Below the pieces are notes generated by a model. The model was not told the origin of the DNA and did no database searches. It saw only the letters and a program-made list of their open reading frames with translations. A stretch of DNA of 64,000 bases from contig NZ_NWSQ01000001.1 in the NCBI RefSeq assembly GCF_002531725.1, forward strand, positions 62,001-126,000, given 5' to 3'. Shown here in pieces: positions 53,647-61,725 of the stretch (position 1 is its first letter; each line of letters opens with the position of its first letter). This DNA is from Rhizobium sp. L43. Its GTDB lineage: Bacteria; Pseudomonadota; Alphaproteobacteria; Rhizobiales; Rhizobiaceae. The position numbers and the translations under genes are program-made.

Positions 53647-54572
53647 GCTGCACTCCTTCGCAGGCGCGGATCGATCAGCAGATAGAGGGCATCGACCAGA
53701 AGGTTGATGATGACGAAGACAAAGGCGGACAGCATCACCAGCCCGAGGACGAGCGGCATGTCGCGGGTCTTGATGGCCTGCAGGGTGATCTGCCCGATGC
53801 CGGAGCGGCCGAACACGGTCTCGGTGAGGATCAAGCCGCCGAGCGTGCTTGCAAACAGGGTTCCCGTCAAAGTCGAGGCGGCAAGGGCTGCATGGCGCAG
53901 GCCGTGCCGCAGCCGCAGAGCCGTCTCACCGACACCACGCGTGCGAACCGTCAGCGAAAAGGGCTGGAGTAGCGCCTCCTCCAGGCCATCCCGCAGCACC
54001 TGGGTCAGAAGCGCCGCCAGCGGCAGGCTGAGCGCGATGGCCGGCAGGACCAGTGCGGAAAAGCCGGCATTGCCCGTTACCGGAAACCATTGCAGCCGGA
54101 AACTGAAGACCGACAACAGCACGATGCCGATCCAGTAGACGGGCGTACTGAGGAGGACCAGCTCGATCCCCGAGACGGCAATGGCGATCCCCCGGCGCCG
54201 GCCGGCGGTTGCCAAAGCAATGCTCAACGCCAGGATCAAGGCGATGAAAATCGCACTGCCGGCGAGCTGCAATGTCGGCCCCGCCGCCTCGTAGATAAGC
54301 TCCGTCACCGGCTGGCGGTACTGGTAGCTTTCACCGAAATCGCCGCTCAGGGCACTGAGCACATAACGGGCATATTGCACGTAAAGCGGCTGATCCAATC
54401 CATATTGCTGCGTCAGCACGGCGCGCTCAGCCGCATCGACGACGTTCTCGCCGCCCGACAGCACCGAGACGGGATCGCCCGGAATGAGCTTGACGGCGGC
54501 AAAGGCGATCGTTGCGGCGCCCCAGAGCACCGCAACGACGACACCGAGCCGCTTCAAGCCGGCGCGGATCAC
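53643..54572 (-). CDS. Dipeptide/glutathione-type ABC permease (DppB/GsiC-like)
   Basis: The GTG at 54572, one base after the binding-protein stop, gives 309 residues starting as IRAGLKRLGVVVAVLWGAATIAF. The motif LIPGDPVSVLSGG and GLDQPLYVQYARYVLSALSGDFGESYQYRQPV are the usual DppB/OppB opening. The C-terminal FGRSGIGQITLQAIKTRDMPLVLGLVM is the EAA-distal signature. It holds two internal Met and no Cys. The 370-residue frame reaching 54755 overlaps the binding protein and is rejected. Confidence 0.9.
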   Translation of the reverse strand: MIRAGLKRLGVVVAVLWGAATIAFAAVKLIPGDPVSVLSGGENVVDAAERAVLTQQYGLDQPLYVQYARYVLSALSGDFGESYQYRQPVTELIYEAAGPTLQLAGSAIFIALILALSIALATAGRRRGIAIAVSGIELVLLSTPVYWIGIVLLSVFSFRLQWFPVTGNAGFSALVLPAIALSLPLAALLTQVLRDGLEEALLQPFSLTVRTRGVGETALRLRHGLRHAALAASTLTGTLFASTLGGLILTETVFGRSGIGQITLQAIKTRDMPLVLGLVMLSAFVFVIINLLVDALYLLIDPRLRRSAA

Positions 54573-54573
54573 A

Positions 54574-56199
54574 TTACGGCTCGAGCCAGGCATCATAGAA
54601 GAGCGGCTTTGCGTTTGTTGCCCAGCTGAGGCCGTGAAGCCTCTTTGACGCCCCGAGCTGGTAGGCGGCCACGAACAGCGGCACCGCATAGGCCTGTCCG
54701 ACGATCTCCGACTGGATCTCGCCATAGAGCTGCTTCCGCTCCGCATCGCTTGCACCGATGGCCTTGCTCAGTTTCTCATCGAGGCTGGTGACGCGGACGT
54801 AATCGGATCCGTTCGGCGGCACGTAGGCCGAATGGAACACGGTGCGCAATATGTCCGGTTCCGCCCTGACATAGAAGAAGGAAACCAGGTCGTAATCATT
54901 GCTGTTGGCTCGGGCGGTGTAGCCGCCGGCGTCGACCGGATCGAGCTGGAAATCGAACCCGGCTTGACGCACCTGATATTGCACCGCCTGCGCAAGGGTC
55001 ACGTTCGATGCGCCGACGGAAGCGCTGTCATAGACATAATGCACGGCGAGACGCTGGCCGTCCTTGGTGCGAATTCCCTCAGCATCCTTGTTCGTCCAGC
55101 CGGCCTCGTCGAGCAGCTTGTTCGCCTTGGCGAGATCGAAGCCCCAGGTGCCGGCCACGCCGGCATCATAATAGAGCGTCGACGGCCCGAGAATGTTGTC
55201 GGCCGGCTTGAGCGTGCCGAGATAGGCTGCCTTTACCGCCGCCGCCCCATTCACGGCGCTCTGGAAGGCCTGGCGGACCTTGGCGTCCTGGAAGGGTCCC
55301 TTGGATGTATTGAGGAAATAGGAACTGTTGACGCCGGGGTTCTCCCTGGTCACCACCTGAAGCTTCTCATCGCCCTGCACGGAACGGTAATTGGCGGGCG
55401 GGACTTCGTCGATCGCCTGAACCTGGCCGCTTGCCAGCGCACCGAGGCGAACCGATGATTCCGGCAGGTACTTGAAGTCGATGCCGTTGAAATGGGCCGG
55501 GCCGGTGTGCTTGGCATAACCCGGCCCCCAATTGTAGTCGGCGCGACGCGTGAGCTTGCTGCCGCTACCCTTGACGAAGCTTTCGAGAATATAGGGGCCG
55601 GAGCCGACAACCGTATTGGTCGTGCTCGTCGCCTTCTGCAGATAGGTCGGCGACTGGATCCCGAGATAGGGCAGGCTCAGCCCCTGAAGCAGCGGCGCGA
55701 AAGGCTTGTTATAGCGGATGACGAGCGTGCCGGCATCGACCGCCTCGATCTTGTCGATCGGGCCGAGCAGCGATTTTGCGTAGCTCGACGTCGTCTTCGG
55801 ATCGAGGATCCGGTCGAAATTATACTTGACCGCGGCGGCATCGAGCGGCGCGCCGTCGCTGAAGGTCACGCCCTGTTTGAGATGAAACGTATAGACGCTG
55901 TTGTCGCTATTGATCTCCCAGCGTTCGGCCAGCCACGGCGCGAAACTATTGTCCTCGGCTTGCCCGATGAGGGAATCGACGAGGTTTCGGGTGATGACGG
56001 CGGTAATCGAGCTGCCTGTTATCGAAGGATCGATGATCGCCGTGTCGGTGGCGAGCCCGACGGTCAGCGTGCCGCCTTCCACCGGCTTTGCGCTCTCGGC
56101 CGCAGACGCCTGCGTGCCTGCAAATGCCAGAAGGGAAAATGCCAACGCAACAGCGATGGGATTTCGTCTCGGGAATGTCTTGAAAGGCTTTACCGTCAT
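54574..56199 (-). CDS. Sulfur-free oligopeptide/glutathione-type ABC binding protein (family 5)
   Basis: A 541-residue periplasmic binding protein. The signal peptide ends near ASAAES. SBP_bac_5 motifs include GGTLTVGLATDTAIIDPSIT, WEINSDNSVYTFHLKQGVTFSDG, YLGIQSPTYLQK, GSGPYILESFVKGSGSKLTRRADY and GVNSSYFLNTSKGPFQDAKVRQAF. Direct reading finds no Cys and no Met after the initiator in 541 residues. It leads the operon binding protein-permease-permease-double ATPase, layout of GsiABCD. A TCTAY-N7-ATAGA dyad lies 86 bases upstream. A sulfur-bearing peptide such as glutathione is the likely ligand, by context. Confidence 0.9.
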   Translation of the reverse strand: MTVKPFKTFPRRNPIAVALAFSLLAFAGTQASAAESAKPVEGGTLTVGLATDTAIIDPSITGSSITAVITRNLVDSLIGQAEDNSFAPWLAERWEINSDNSVYTFHLKQGVTFSDGAPLDAAAVKYNFDRILDPKTTSSYAKSLLGPIDKIEAVDAGTLVIRYNKPFAPLLQGLSLPYLGIQSPTYLQKATSTTNTVVGSGPYILESFVKGSGSKLTRRADYNWGPGYAKHTGPAHFNGIDFKYLPESSVRLGALASGQVQAIDEVPPANYRSVQGDEKLQVVTRENPGVNSSYFLNTSKGPFQDAKVRQAFQSAVNGAAAVKAAYLGTLKPADNILGPSTLYYDAGVAGTWGFDLAKANKLLDEAGWTNKDAEGIRTKDGQRLAVHYVYDSASVGASNVTLAQAVQYQVRQAGFDFQLDPVDAGGYTARANSNDYDLVSFFYVRAEPDILRTVFHSAYVPPNGSDYVRVTSLDEKLSKAIGASDAERKQLYGEIQSEIVGQAYAVPLFVAAYQLGASKRLHGLSWATNAKPLFYDAWLEP

Positions 56200-56284
56200 C
56201 TCTGATCCCAGAATTGGTGATGCTTCAGCTCCGGCTCGATGTCCGTTCCTATGTCGGCGAACAATCAGCGCGTCAGCATATATT

Positions 56285-56303
56285 GTCTATTAAATTTATA
56301 GAC
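56285..56303 (-). promoter_or_regulatory. Sulfur-island dyad A, upstream of the peptide importer
   Basis: GTCTAT-TAAATTT-ATAGAC: perfect 6-bp inverted arms with 7-base spacer (T-N11-A geometry of LysR-type sites). It is 86 bases before the leftward binding-protein start. Confidence 0.65.
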
Positions 56304-56806
56304 TAAAGGCATTCTGGTTCGTTTGTGCCCGCGGATGAAAAAATCCGTTTCGCGGAAATCCTTTCATCGACCTTGGAAAAGCTGGCTGGTGCGCCGGCAT
56401 GGCGGGGCTCCGTCTTCCCGATGGCGGCGCTCACCATGTGAACCACGACCGCGCCGCGCGTCCACACAGGGATCGCTGGATTTTCCTATGCCTTCGCGGA
56501 ATCTTGGATGGATATATCAAAAGGCCGGACAAAATCGGATGTTGATGTGTCGCGGATAAAGCTTGGAAAACGCATGATTTCCCCAGTTGACGCGTTCGGC
56601 GCACCATTCCTCCCGGCTGCGTTGCGTTGGCTGTTCCCCTCTGGAGGTTTTTGACCTTCATCCCTTAAGGGCTCCGCCGTCATGGTGGGAGCACTTCTTT
56701 TTGTCGTAACACCTCGGGCCGATCCATCGAAAAAGTGCCTCTCTGAGGACATCGATTAGGAGAAAGCCGCACAGCTTCCACTGTCTATGCTTGAGTGGCG
56801 CCGGCT

Positions 56807-56825
56807 TTGGAAATGCAATTTCCAA
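56807..56825 (+). promoter_or_regulatory. Second dyad upstream of metY (TTGGAAAT-N3-ATTTCCAA)
   Basis: Perfect 8-bp arms around GCA, 91 bases before the metY start, with a direct half-site repeat 33 bases downstream (56840). Different in sequence from the TCTAY dyads, so it may bind another regulator. Confidence 0.45.
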
Positions 56826-56853
56826 TGGAATCCCCAAAATTGGAAATTCATTA

Positions 56854-56872
56854 CTCTACAAAAACTATAGAG
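56854..56872 (+). promoter_or_regulatory. Sulfur-island dyad B, upstream of metY
   Basis: CTCTAC-AAAAACT-ATAGAG: arms match at five of six positions with a 7-base spacer. It ends 43 bases before the metY start codon. Confidence 0.65.
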
Positions 56873-56915
56873 ATGAACGATCCTGGGAAGGCAGTCGCCC
56901 CTCTTTGGAGATCTT

Positions 56916-58238
56916 ATGACCCTCAAATCAACCCGTCCAGAAACCTTGGCACTTCATGCGGGATGGCGTGCCGATCCAGCCACCGGCGCCGTGGCCGTTC
57001 CGATTTACCAGACGACGTCGTTCCAGTTCCGCGATACCGAACACGCTGCCAACCTTTTCGCCCTCAAGGAATTGGGCAACATCTACAGCCGCATCGGCAA
57101 TCCGACGGTTGATGTGCTTGAACAGCGGGTGGCCGCCATCGAGGGCGGCGTGGCAGCGCTGGCTCTGGCATCGGGGCAGGCTGCTTCGGCTTTCGCCATC
57201 CAGAACCTCGCCAAGGCCGGAGACAATGTTGTCAGCTCAACCGATCTTTACGGCGGCACCTGGAACCTGTTCGCCAACACGTTGAAGGATCAGGGGATCG
57301 AGGTACGGTTCGTTGACCCGACGGATCCGGAGAATTTCCGCCGCGCAACCGACGATCGCACGAGGGCGTATTACGCCGAGACGCTTCCGAATCCGAAGCT
57401 GACCGTGTTTCCCATCGCGGAAGTGTCCGCCATCGGGCGTGAACTTGGGATTCCGTTGATCGTCGACAACACGGCCGCACCTCTGCTTGCACGTCCGTTC
57501 GATCACGGCGCGGCGGTGGTGGTGTATTCATCAACGAAATACGTCGGCGGCCACGGTACGTCGATCGGCGGACTGATTGTTGATGGCGGCAACTTCGACT
57601 GGGCGGCGCATCCCGATCGGCAGCCGGCCCTGAACACGCCCGACAAGAGCTATCATGGCGCGATCTGGACGGAGGCAGTCAAGCCCTTGGGGCCGATTGC
57701 CTATATCATCAAGGCACGAGTCACTCTCCTGCGCGATCTCGGCGCTCCACTTGCGCCGTTCAACGCGTTTCAGATCATCCAGGGCATCGAAACCTTGCCG
57801 TTGCGCATCGAGCGCCATGCAAAGAACGCTCAACTGGTCGCGGACTATCTTGCCAAAAGGCCTGAGGTGTCGAAGGTCATTCACCCTTCCAAGCAAACCG
57901 GCCTATGGCGCGAGCGGGCCGACAAGTACCTCAAGGGCGGGTATGGCGGGCTGGTGGGCTTCGAATTGAAGGGTGGCCTCGAGGCCGGCCGTCGCTTCAT
58001 CGACAGTCTCGAACTGCTTTATCATGTGGCAAACATCGGCGATGCGCGCAGCCTGGCGATTCACCCAGCAACAACGACGCATTCCCAGCTTTCCGGCGAG
58101 GAGCAACTGGCAAGCGGCGTGTCACCGGGCTATGTCCGGCTTTCGATCGGTATCGAACATATCGATGACATTTTGGAGGACATCGAGCGTGGCCTCGATG
58201 CAGCCTCTGGTCTCAGCGCTAACAGCAACGTTGCCTGA
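56916..58238 (+). CDS. metY: O-acetylhomoserine sulfhydrylase (MetY type), sulfur-free
   Basis: A 440-residue gamma-family PLP enzyme. The Schiff-base Lys208 lies in YSSTKYVGGHGTSIGG, the PLP-phosphate site in ASGQAASAFAI, and IVDNTAAPLLARPF holds the Asp. The insertion DGGNFDWAAHPDRQPALNTPDKSYHG and C-terminal HPATTTHSQLSGEEQLASGVSPGYVRLSIGIEHIDDI distinguish MetY from cystathionine lyases. It makes homocysteine from O-acetylhomoserine and sulfide, or uses methanethiol to make methionine. No Cys and no Met other than the initiator occur. A rho-independent terminator follows. Confidence 0.93.
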   Translation: MTLKSTRPETLALHAGWRADPATGAVAVPIYQTTSFQFRDTEHAANLFALKELGNIYSRIGNPTVDVLEQRVAAIEGGVAALALASGQAASAFAIQNLAKAGDNVVSSTDLYGGTWNLFANTLKDQGIEVRFVDPTDPENFRRATDDRTRAYYAETLPNPKLTVFPIAEVSAIGRELGIPLIVDNTAAPLLARPFDHGAAVVVYSSTKYVGGHGTSIGGLIVDGGNFDWAAHPDRQPALNTPDKSYHGAIWTEAVKPLGPIAYIIKARVTLLRDLGAPLAPFNAFQIIQGIETLPLRIERHAKNAQLVADYLAKRPEVSKVIHPSKQTGLWRERADKYLKGGYGGLVGFELKGGLEAGRRFIDSLELLYHVANIGDARSLAIHPATTTHSQLSGEEQLASGVSPGYVRLSIGIEHIDDILEDIERGLDAASGLSANSNVA

Positions 58239-58255
58239 TCGTCGAAATCCTGACT

Positions 58256-58291
58256 GGCCGCCGCACGCGTCACTGTGGCGGCCCGTTTTTT
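58256..58291 (+). terminator. Rho-independent terminator of metY
   Basis: GGCCGCC (58256-58262) and GGCGGCC (58277-58283) form a GC-rich stem with a 14-base loop, followed by CG and six T residues (58286-58291). Confidence 0.8.
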
Positions 58292-58387
58292 GTCCGCCGG
58301 ATCCTCGATACGTTCATTTCGGCCATGCTGCCCTGTCGTCGCAAAACGCCTGCAGTCTCAATGGCGACCAGTAACGCCGGATCGGTT

Positions 58388-58795
58388 TTACCGGACCTCA
58401 AACTCCGGATCCGAGGGAACCTGCATGGCAAGCGCCAGATGATTTGTCTGCGCAGCCAGCCCGATGATCGTTAGAAGTTCGCCATGCTGAGCATCCGTCA
58501 TGCCGCGCGCACGGGCGGCTGCAGTATGGGATTGAACATAATACTGGCACGCATTCGCCGTCGACACCGCGATATAGATCATCTCGCGCGTCAATGGATC
58601 GATCGCGCCTTCCACGGTCATGACCGATTTCAGCGTTTCCCATACCCGCTTGAGGTTTGCAGGATCGTTCGCAAGCGCACGCCAGAAGTTGTTGATGAAG
58701 TCGGTCTTGCGCGTCGCCCTGATGTCGTCGAACACGGCTTGAACGGCCGGAATGGCCGCAGCCTCTTGGTCCGACAGAAGCTTGACTGTTGCCAT
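58388..58795 (-). CDS. Carboxymuconolactone decarboxylase/AhpD-like protein with one Cys
   Basis: A 135-residue all-helical CMD-family protein: IDPLTREMIYIAVSTANACQYYVQSHTAAARARGMTDAQHGELLTIIGLAA. AhpD-type proteins carry a C-x-x-C redox motif (form CEYCVxxH). Here the second Cys is Tyr (CQYYVQSH), while the distal His is kept, so disulfide-reductase activity should be lost. With five Met/Cys in 135 it is not sulfur-depleted, unlike neighbours. It is divergent from the AtsK-type gene, with dyad C between. Function unknown; a thiol or lyase role is possible. Confidence 0.82.
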   Translation of the reverse strand: MATVKLLSDQEAAAIPAVQAVFDDIRATRKTDFINNFWRALANDPANLKRVWETLKSVMTVEGAIDPLTREMIYIAVSTANACQYYVQSHTAAARARGMTDAQHGELLTIIGLAAQTNHLALAMQVPSDPEFEVR

Positions 58796-58936
58796 CGAAA
58801 GTTCCTCCCGGCGGCCTCAATGAACGGCCGCAATCATGATCTTTTCTTCGCTTGCTTCGGCAGGCGAGAATTCACCGACAACAGGGAAATATCGAAGGCA
58901 GCTGTTTCGGGGAAGCCGGCAAAATTAGAAATTTTT

Positions 58937-58955
58937 GTCTATAGATTTTATAGAT
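58937..58955. promoter_or_regulatory. Sulfur-island dyad C, between CMD-like and atsK-type genes
   Basis: GTCTAT-AGATTTT-ATAGAT: arms match at five of six positions with the same 7-base spacer. It lies 114 bases before the rightward start and 142 before the leftward one, so it could control either. Confidence 0.6.
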
Positions 58956-59068
58956 TATTCTATTCCATAACCCTGTGAACACTCGCGATGAGATTTTCGA
59001 ACCCCCGGTGGCTGCTCACCGGTGCATGCGACTTGCCGCCTTCTTCCAAAATCAACCAGGAGATTTCC

Positions 59069-59998
59069 ATGGGCAACCCAGTTCTCGTCAATCAGATCAT
59101 TCCCGAGTCCGATGTCGTGCCGCTGACCGGCCGTGTCGGAGCCGAAATCAGGGGGATCCGCCTCGGCGGAGAGCTTTCGGACGCAACGGTGGCAGCCATC
59201 AACCAGCTTCTCCTGAAACACAAGGTCATCTTCTTCCGCGATCAGGGACATCTGGACGATTCCGAGCAGGAAGCCTTCGCACGCCGCCTGGGCGACCTTG
59301 TGCCCCATCCGACCCAGGGTCCGGTGGCCGGCACGGCTTCCATCCTCAATCTCGATTCCAGCCGCGGCGGCGGCAGGGCAGACCAATGGCACACCGATGT
59401 CACCTTCGTGGATGCCTATCCCAAATTCTCGGTCCTTCGCGGCGTCGTCATTCCGGCGGCCGGCGGCGATACGATCTGGTCCCACACCCATGCCGCATAC
59501 GAAAGCCTGCCGGCGTCGCTCAAATTGCTGGCGGACAATTTATGGGCCATTCACAGCAATGCCTATGACTACGCGGCCGTGCGCCCTCGCGCCACCGCTG
59601 AAGAGAAGAAGCATTTCGAGGACGTTTTCACCTCGACCATCTACGAGACCGAACATCCGGTCGTGCGTGTCCATCCCGAAACCGGCGAAAGATCGCTGCT
59701 GCTCGGCAACTTCGTTCAGCGCCTGGTCGGTCTGTCGAAGAGCGACTCCGCCAAGCTCTACGAAGTGTTCCAGTCCTACGTCACCGCCCCGGAAAATACC
59801 GTGCGCTGGCGCTGGAGAGCCGGGGATGTCGTGATCTGGGACAACCGCGCGACCCAGCACTACGCGGTCAACGACTACGGTGACCAGCACCGCGTCGTGC
59901 GCCGCGCCACCGTTGACGGCGACGTCCCCGTCAGTGTCGACGGCCGCCGCAGCGTCACCCACGTCAAGGCCGCCAAGCCGAAAGCAAAGGCCGCGTGA
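59069..59998 (+). CDS. atsK: 2-oxoglutarate-dependent alkylsulfatase (AtsK/TauD family), sulfur-free
   Basis: The ATG at 59069 follows AGGAGA and gives 309 residues. Iron ligands are His108, Asp110 (ADQWHTDVTF) and His264 (RATQHYAVNDYG), with Arg275 for 2OG. As I recall, these numbers coincide with those of P. putida AtsK, which hydroxylates alkyl sulfate esters so that they release sulfate. The N-terminal VPLTGRVGAEIRGIRLGGELSDA also fits. No Cys and no internal Met are present, as expected for a sulfur-starvation enzyme. Taurine dioxygenase is an alternative, but the match in numbering favours alkylsulfatase. Confidence 0.87.
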   Translation: MGNPVLVNQIIPESDVVPLTGRVGAEIRGIRLGGELSDATVAAINQLLLKHKVIFFRDQGHLDDSEQEAFARRLGDLVPHPTQGPVAGTASILNLDSSRGGGRADQWHTDVTFVDAYPKFSVLRGVVIPAAGGDTIWSHTHAAYESLPASLKLLADNLWAIHSNAYDYAAVRPRATAEEKKHFEDVFTSTIYETEHPVVRVHPETGERSLLLGNFVQRLVGLSKSDSAKLYEVFQSYVTAPENTVRWRWRAGDVVIWDNRATQHYAVNDYGDQHRVVRRATVDGDVPVSVDGRRSVTHVKAAKPKAKAA

Positions 59999-60075
59999 GC
60001 CCGGCCGGGATAGCCGAACGTCCATCCGCTTCGGCTATCCCGGCACCGGTTCGCCAACAAGGAATACGAGCAGCG

Positions 60076-60255
60076 ATGACAACCTTGAATGAATATCTCC
60101 GGCAAAAGCGCGAAGCGCTCCTCGATCGGCGCGCGCGTCAAAACGGGCGAACTCAGGAGGATATCGTTGACGGACTTGAAAAAGCTCTGGAGGCTTTCCG
60201 TGGCCTTCTGGAAGGCAAGAATTTCGGAAAGCTGATCGTGCGCGTTGCACCCTGA
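60076..60255 (+). CDS. 59-aa protein: charged N-terminus fused to an oxidoreductase-like C-terminus
   Basis: The start at 60076 opens MTTLNEYLRQKREALLDRRA, a helical basic stretch reminiscent of the start of some OsmC-type proteins. The end, EDIVDGLEKALEAFRGLLEG then KNFGKLIVRVAP, closely resembles the C-terminus of NADP-dependent MDR oxidoreductases (GLEN..EAF..LL.G.NFGKLVV). It may be a small conserved protein or a chimera of gene remnants. No Cys and no internal Met. It lies 77 bases after the atsK-type gene and could be cotranscribed. The Shine-Dalgarno is weak. Confidence 0.5.
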   Translation: MTTLNEYLRQKREALLDRRARQNGRTQEDIVDGLEKALEAFRGLLEGKNFGKLIVRVAP

Positions 60256-60360
60256 AACATCGCCCTGGCGTGATTTCTTGCCAGGTGCGGTTCTTTTTGC
60301 TCGCTGCCGGAACAGAACAAAAAAGCGAATCCCGCAGAAGCGGATGCCGGAGCACGTATA

Positions 60361-60379
60361 TTCTATGAAAAATATAGAG
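60361..60379 (+). promoter_or_regulatory. Sulfur-island dyad D, upstream of the SsuA/AtsR-type gene
   Basis: TTCTAT-GAAAAAT-ATAGAG: the inner five-base arms are perfect (TCTAT/ATAGA), with a 7-base spacer. It ends 38 bases before the ATG at 60418. Confidence 0.65.
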
Positions 60380-60417
60380 ACACTTTAATTTAGCCTCGTC
60401 TTATTCCGGAGGCTATG

Positions 60418-61371
60418 ATGAAGATCACAAGACGCGCTTTCACGGCGGTGGTGGCAGGCGCCATCGCGACACCTTTGACGCATATTCGACTGGCCAGCGC
60501 GGCCGATAAGGTCGTGCGTATCGGCTACCAGAAATATGGAACGCTGGTGCTTCTCAAAGGCAAGGGGACGCTGGAGAAGAAACTGGAATCCATCGGCTAT
60601 ACGGTTGAATGGACCGAATTTCCGGGCGGTCCCCAGTTGCTCGAGGCCCTGAACGCCGGCGCCGTCGATTTCGGATCGACCGGCGAAACGCCGCCGATCT
60701 TCGCCCAGGCCGCAAACGCGCCGCTCGTCTATATCGCACACGAGCCGCCCGCCCCGCGCGGCGAAGCCATACTTGTTCCGAAGGACAGCCCCATCAAATC
60801 AGTCGCGGAGCTGAAGGGCAAAAAGGTCGCCTTCAACAAGGGCTCGAACGTGCATTACCTGCTCGTCAAGGCGCTGGAAGAAGCCGGCTTGACCTATGAG
60901 GATGTGGAGCCATCCTTCCTCGCCCCGGCCGACGGCCGCGCAGCCTTCGAAAAGGGCGCGGTCGATGCGTGGGTCATCTGGGATCCCTTCCAGGCAGCGG
61001 CGGAAGTGGCGATCGAAGCGCGCGAGCTCAGAAACGGCGAGGGCATCGTTCCCAATCACCAGTTCTATCTCGGCACCAAGACGTTGGTCGACGGCCACGC
61101 CGAGGCGATCGATGTCTTGATCGAGGCTATTTCCGAGATCGACGAATGGACCAAGTCCGACACCGCGGCTGCGGCGGCGGAGCTATCGCCATCGGTCGGC
61201 ATCCCCAAACCTGTGCTCGTCAAGGCGCTCGAGCGCCAGTCCTACGGGGTCAAAAGCCTGGATGACACCGTCGTCGCGCAACAGCAGAGCATCGCCGACA
61301 CCTTTTTCAAACTCAAGCTCATTCCCAAGCAGGTGACGATTGCGGACGTTGTCCGCAAGGGCAAGGCATGA
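60418..61371 (+). CDS. Aliphatic sulfonate/sulfate-ester binding protein (SsuA/AtsR type), sulfur-free
   Basis: GGAGG at 60408-60412 favours the ATG at 60418 over 60415, giving 317 residues with a Tat-like signal (MKITRRAFTAVVAGAIATPLTHIRLASA). The SsuA/TauA fold is seen in KVVRIGYQKYGTLVLLKGKG, EFPGGPQLLEALNAGAVDFGSTGETPP, YIAHEPPAPRGEAILVPKDSPIKSVAELKGKKVAFNKGSNVHYLLVKAL and VDAWVIWDPFQAA. No Cys and no internal Met. No permease or ATPase gene follows, so it must borrow a transporter encoded elsewhere. Next to the AtsK-type enzyme it resembles AtsR, the sulfate-ester binding protein. Confidence 0.9.
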   Translation: MKITRRAFTAVVAGAIATPLTHIRLASAADKVVRIGYQKYGTLVLLKGKGTLEKKLESIGYTVEWTEFPGGPQLLEALNAGAVDFGSTGETPPIFAQAANAPLVYIAHEPPAPRGEAILVPKDSPIKSVAELKGKKVAFNKGSNVHYLLVKALEEAGLTYEDVEPSFLAPADGRAAFEKGAVDAWVIWDPFQAAAEVAIEARELRNGEGIVPNHQFYLGTKTLVDGHAEAIDVLIEAISEIDEWTKSDTAAAAAELSPSVGIPKPVLVKALERQSYGVKSLDDTVVAQQQSIADTFFKLKLIPKQVTIADVVRKGKA

Positions 61372-61656
61372 TGCTCATCGTCAAGATCTGAGTTGCCGGC
61401 TCCGGCGAGAAGGCGGCGAGGCCTTTCATGAGGTTCGGCCAGGGTGCCGAATCTCATGCGAAGCTCAGACGCTGCATTGGGAGGGAGCCGCTCTGCATGC
61501 ATTCTCTTCGTCGAGCGAGGCAATTGAAATGGGTGGGGCGGCAGCGGCTAATCACTTCTCGAAAGCCGCCCTGCGTGCATATTAGAATTATTTTCTCCGA
61601 TTGCGGGATTCATTTGGTATCGATCGGAATGGTCATCCCGATCACCTGCAGATATA

Positions 61657-61675
61657 GTCTACAAAATTAATAGAT
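61657..61675 (+). promoter_or_regulatory. Sulfur-island dyad E, upstream of the small-ORF operon
   Basis: GTCTAC-AAAATTA-ATAGAT: arms match at four of six positions, conserving TCTAY and ATAGA exactly with a 7-base spacer. It ends 50 bases before the first ATG of a 68-codon ORF. Confidence 0.6.
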
Positions 61676-61725
61676 TACACCTGCGCCCCTGCCCGAGTGC
61701 GCTCGCAAAAGGGCCGATTTATCGG

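Larger units (their letters stand above)
56304..56915. other. Regulatory region between divergent importer and metY
   Basis: About 600 bases with no credible gene. It holds dyad B (56854-56872) and, just before it, a second dyad TTGGAAAT-GCA-ATTTCCAA (56807-56825) with a further TTGGAAAT half-site at 56840-56847. The middle (56330-56780) shows nothing recognisable; short frames there lack ribosome sites. Confidence 0.5.

Noticed and set aside
56323..56559. 78-codon ORF in the metY upstream region
   Set aside because: No Shine-Dalgarno, odd composition, and it lies in a regulatory region.
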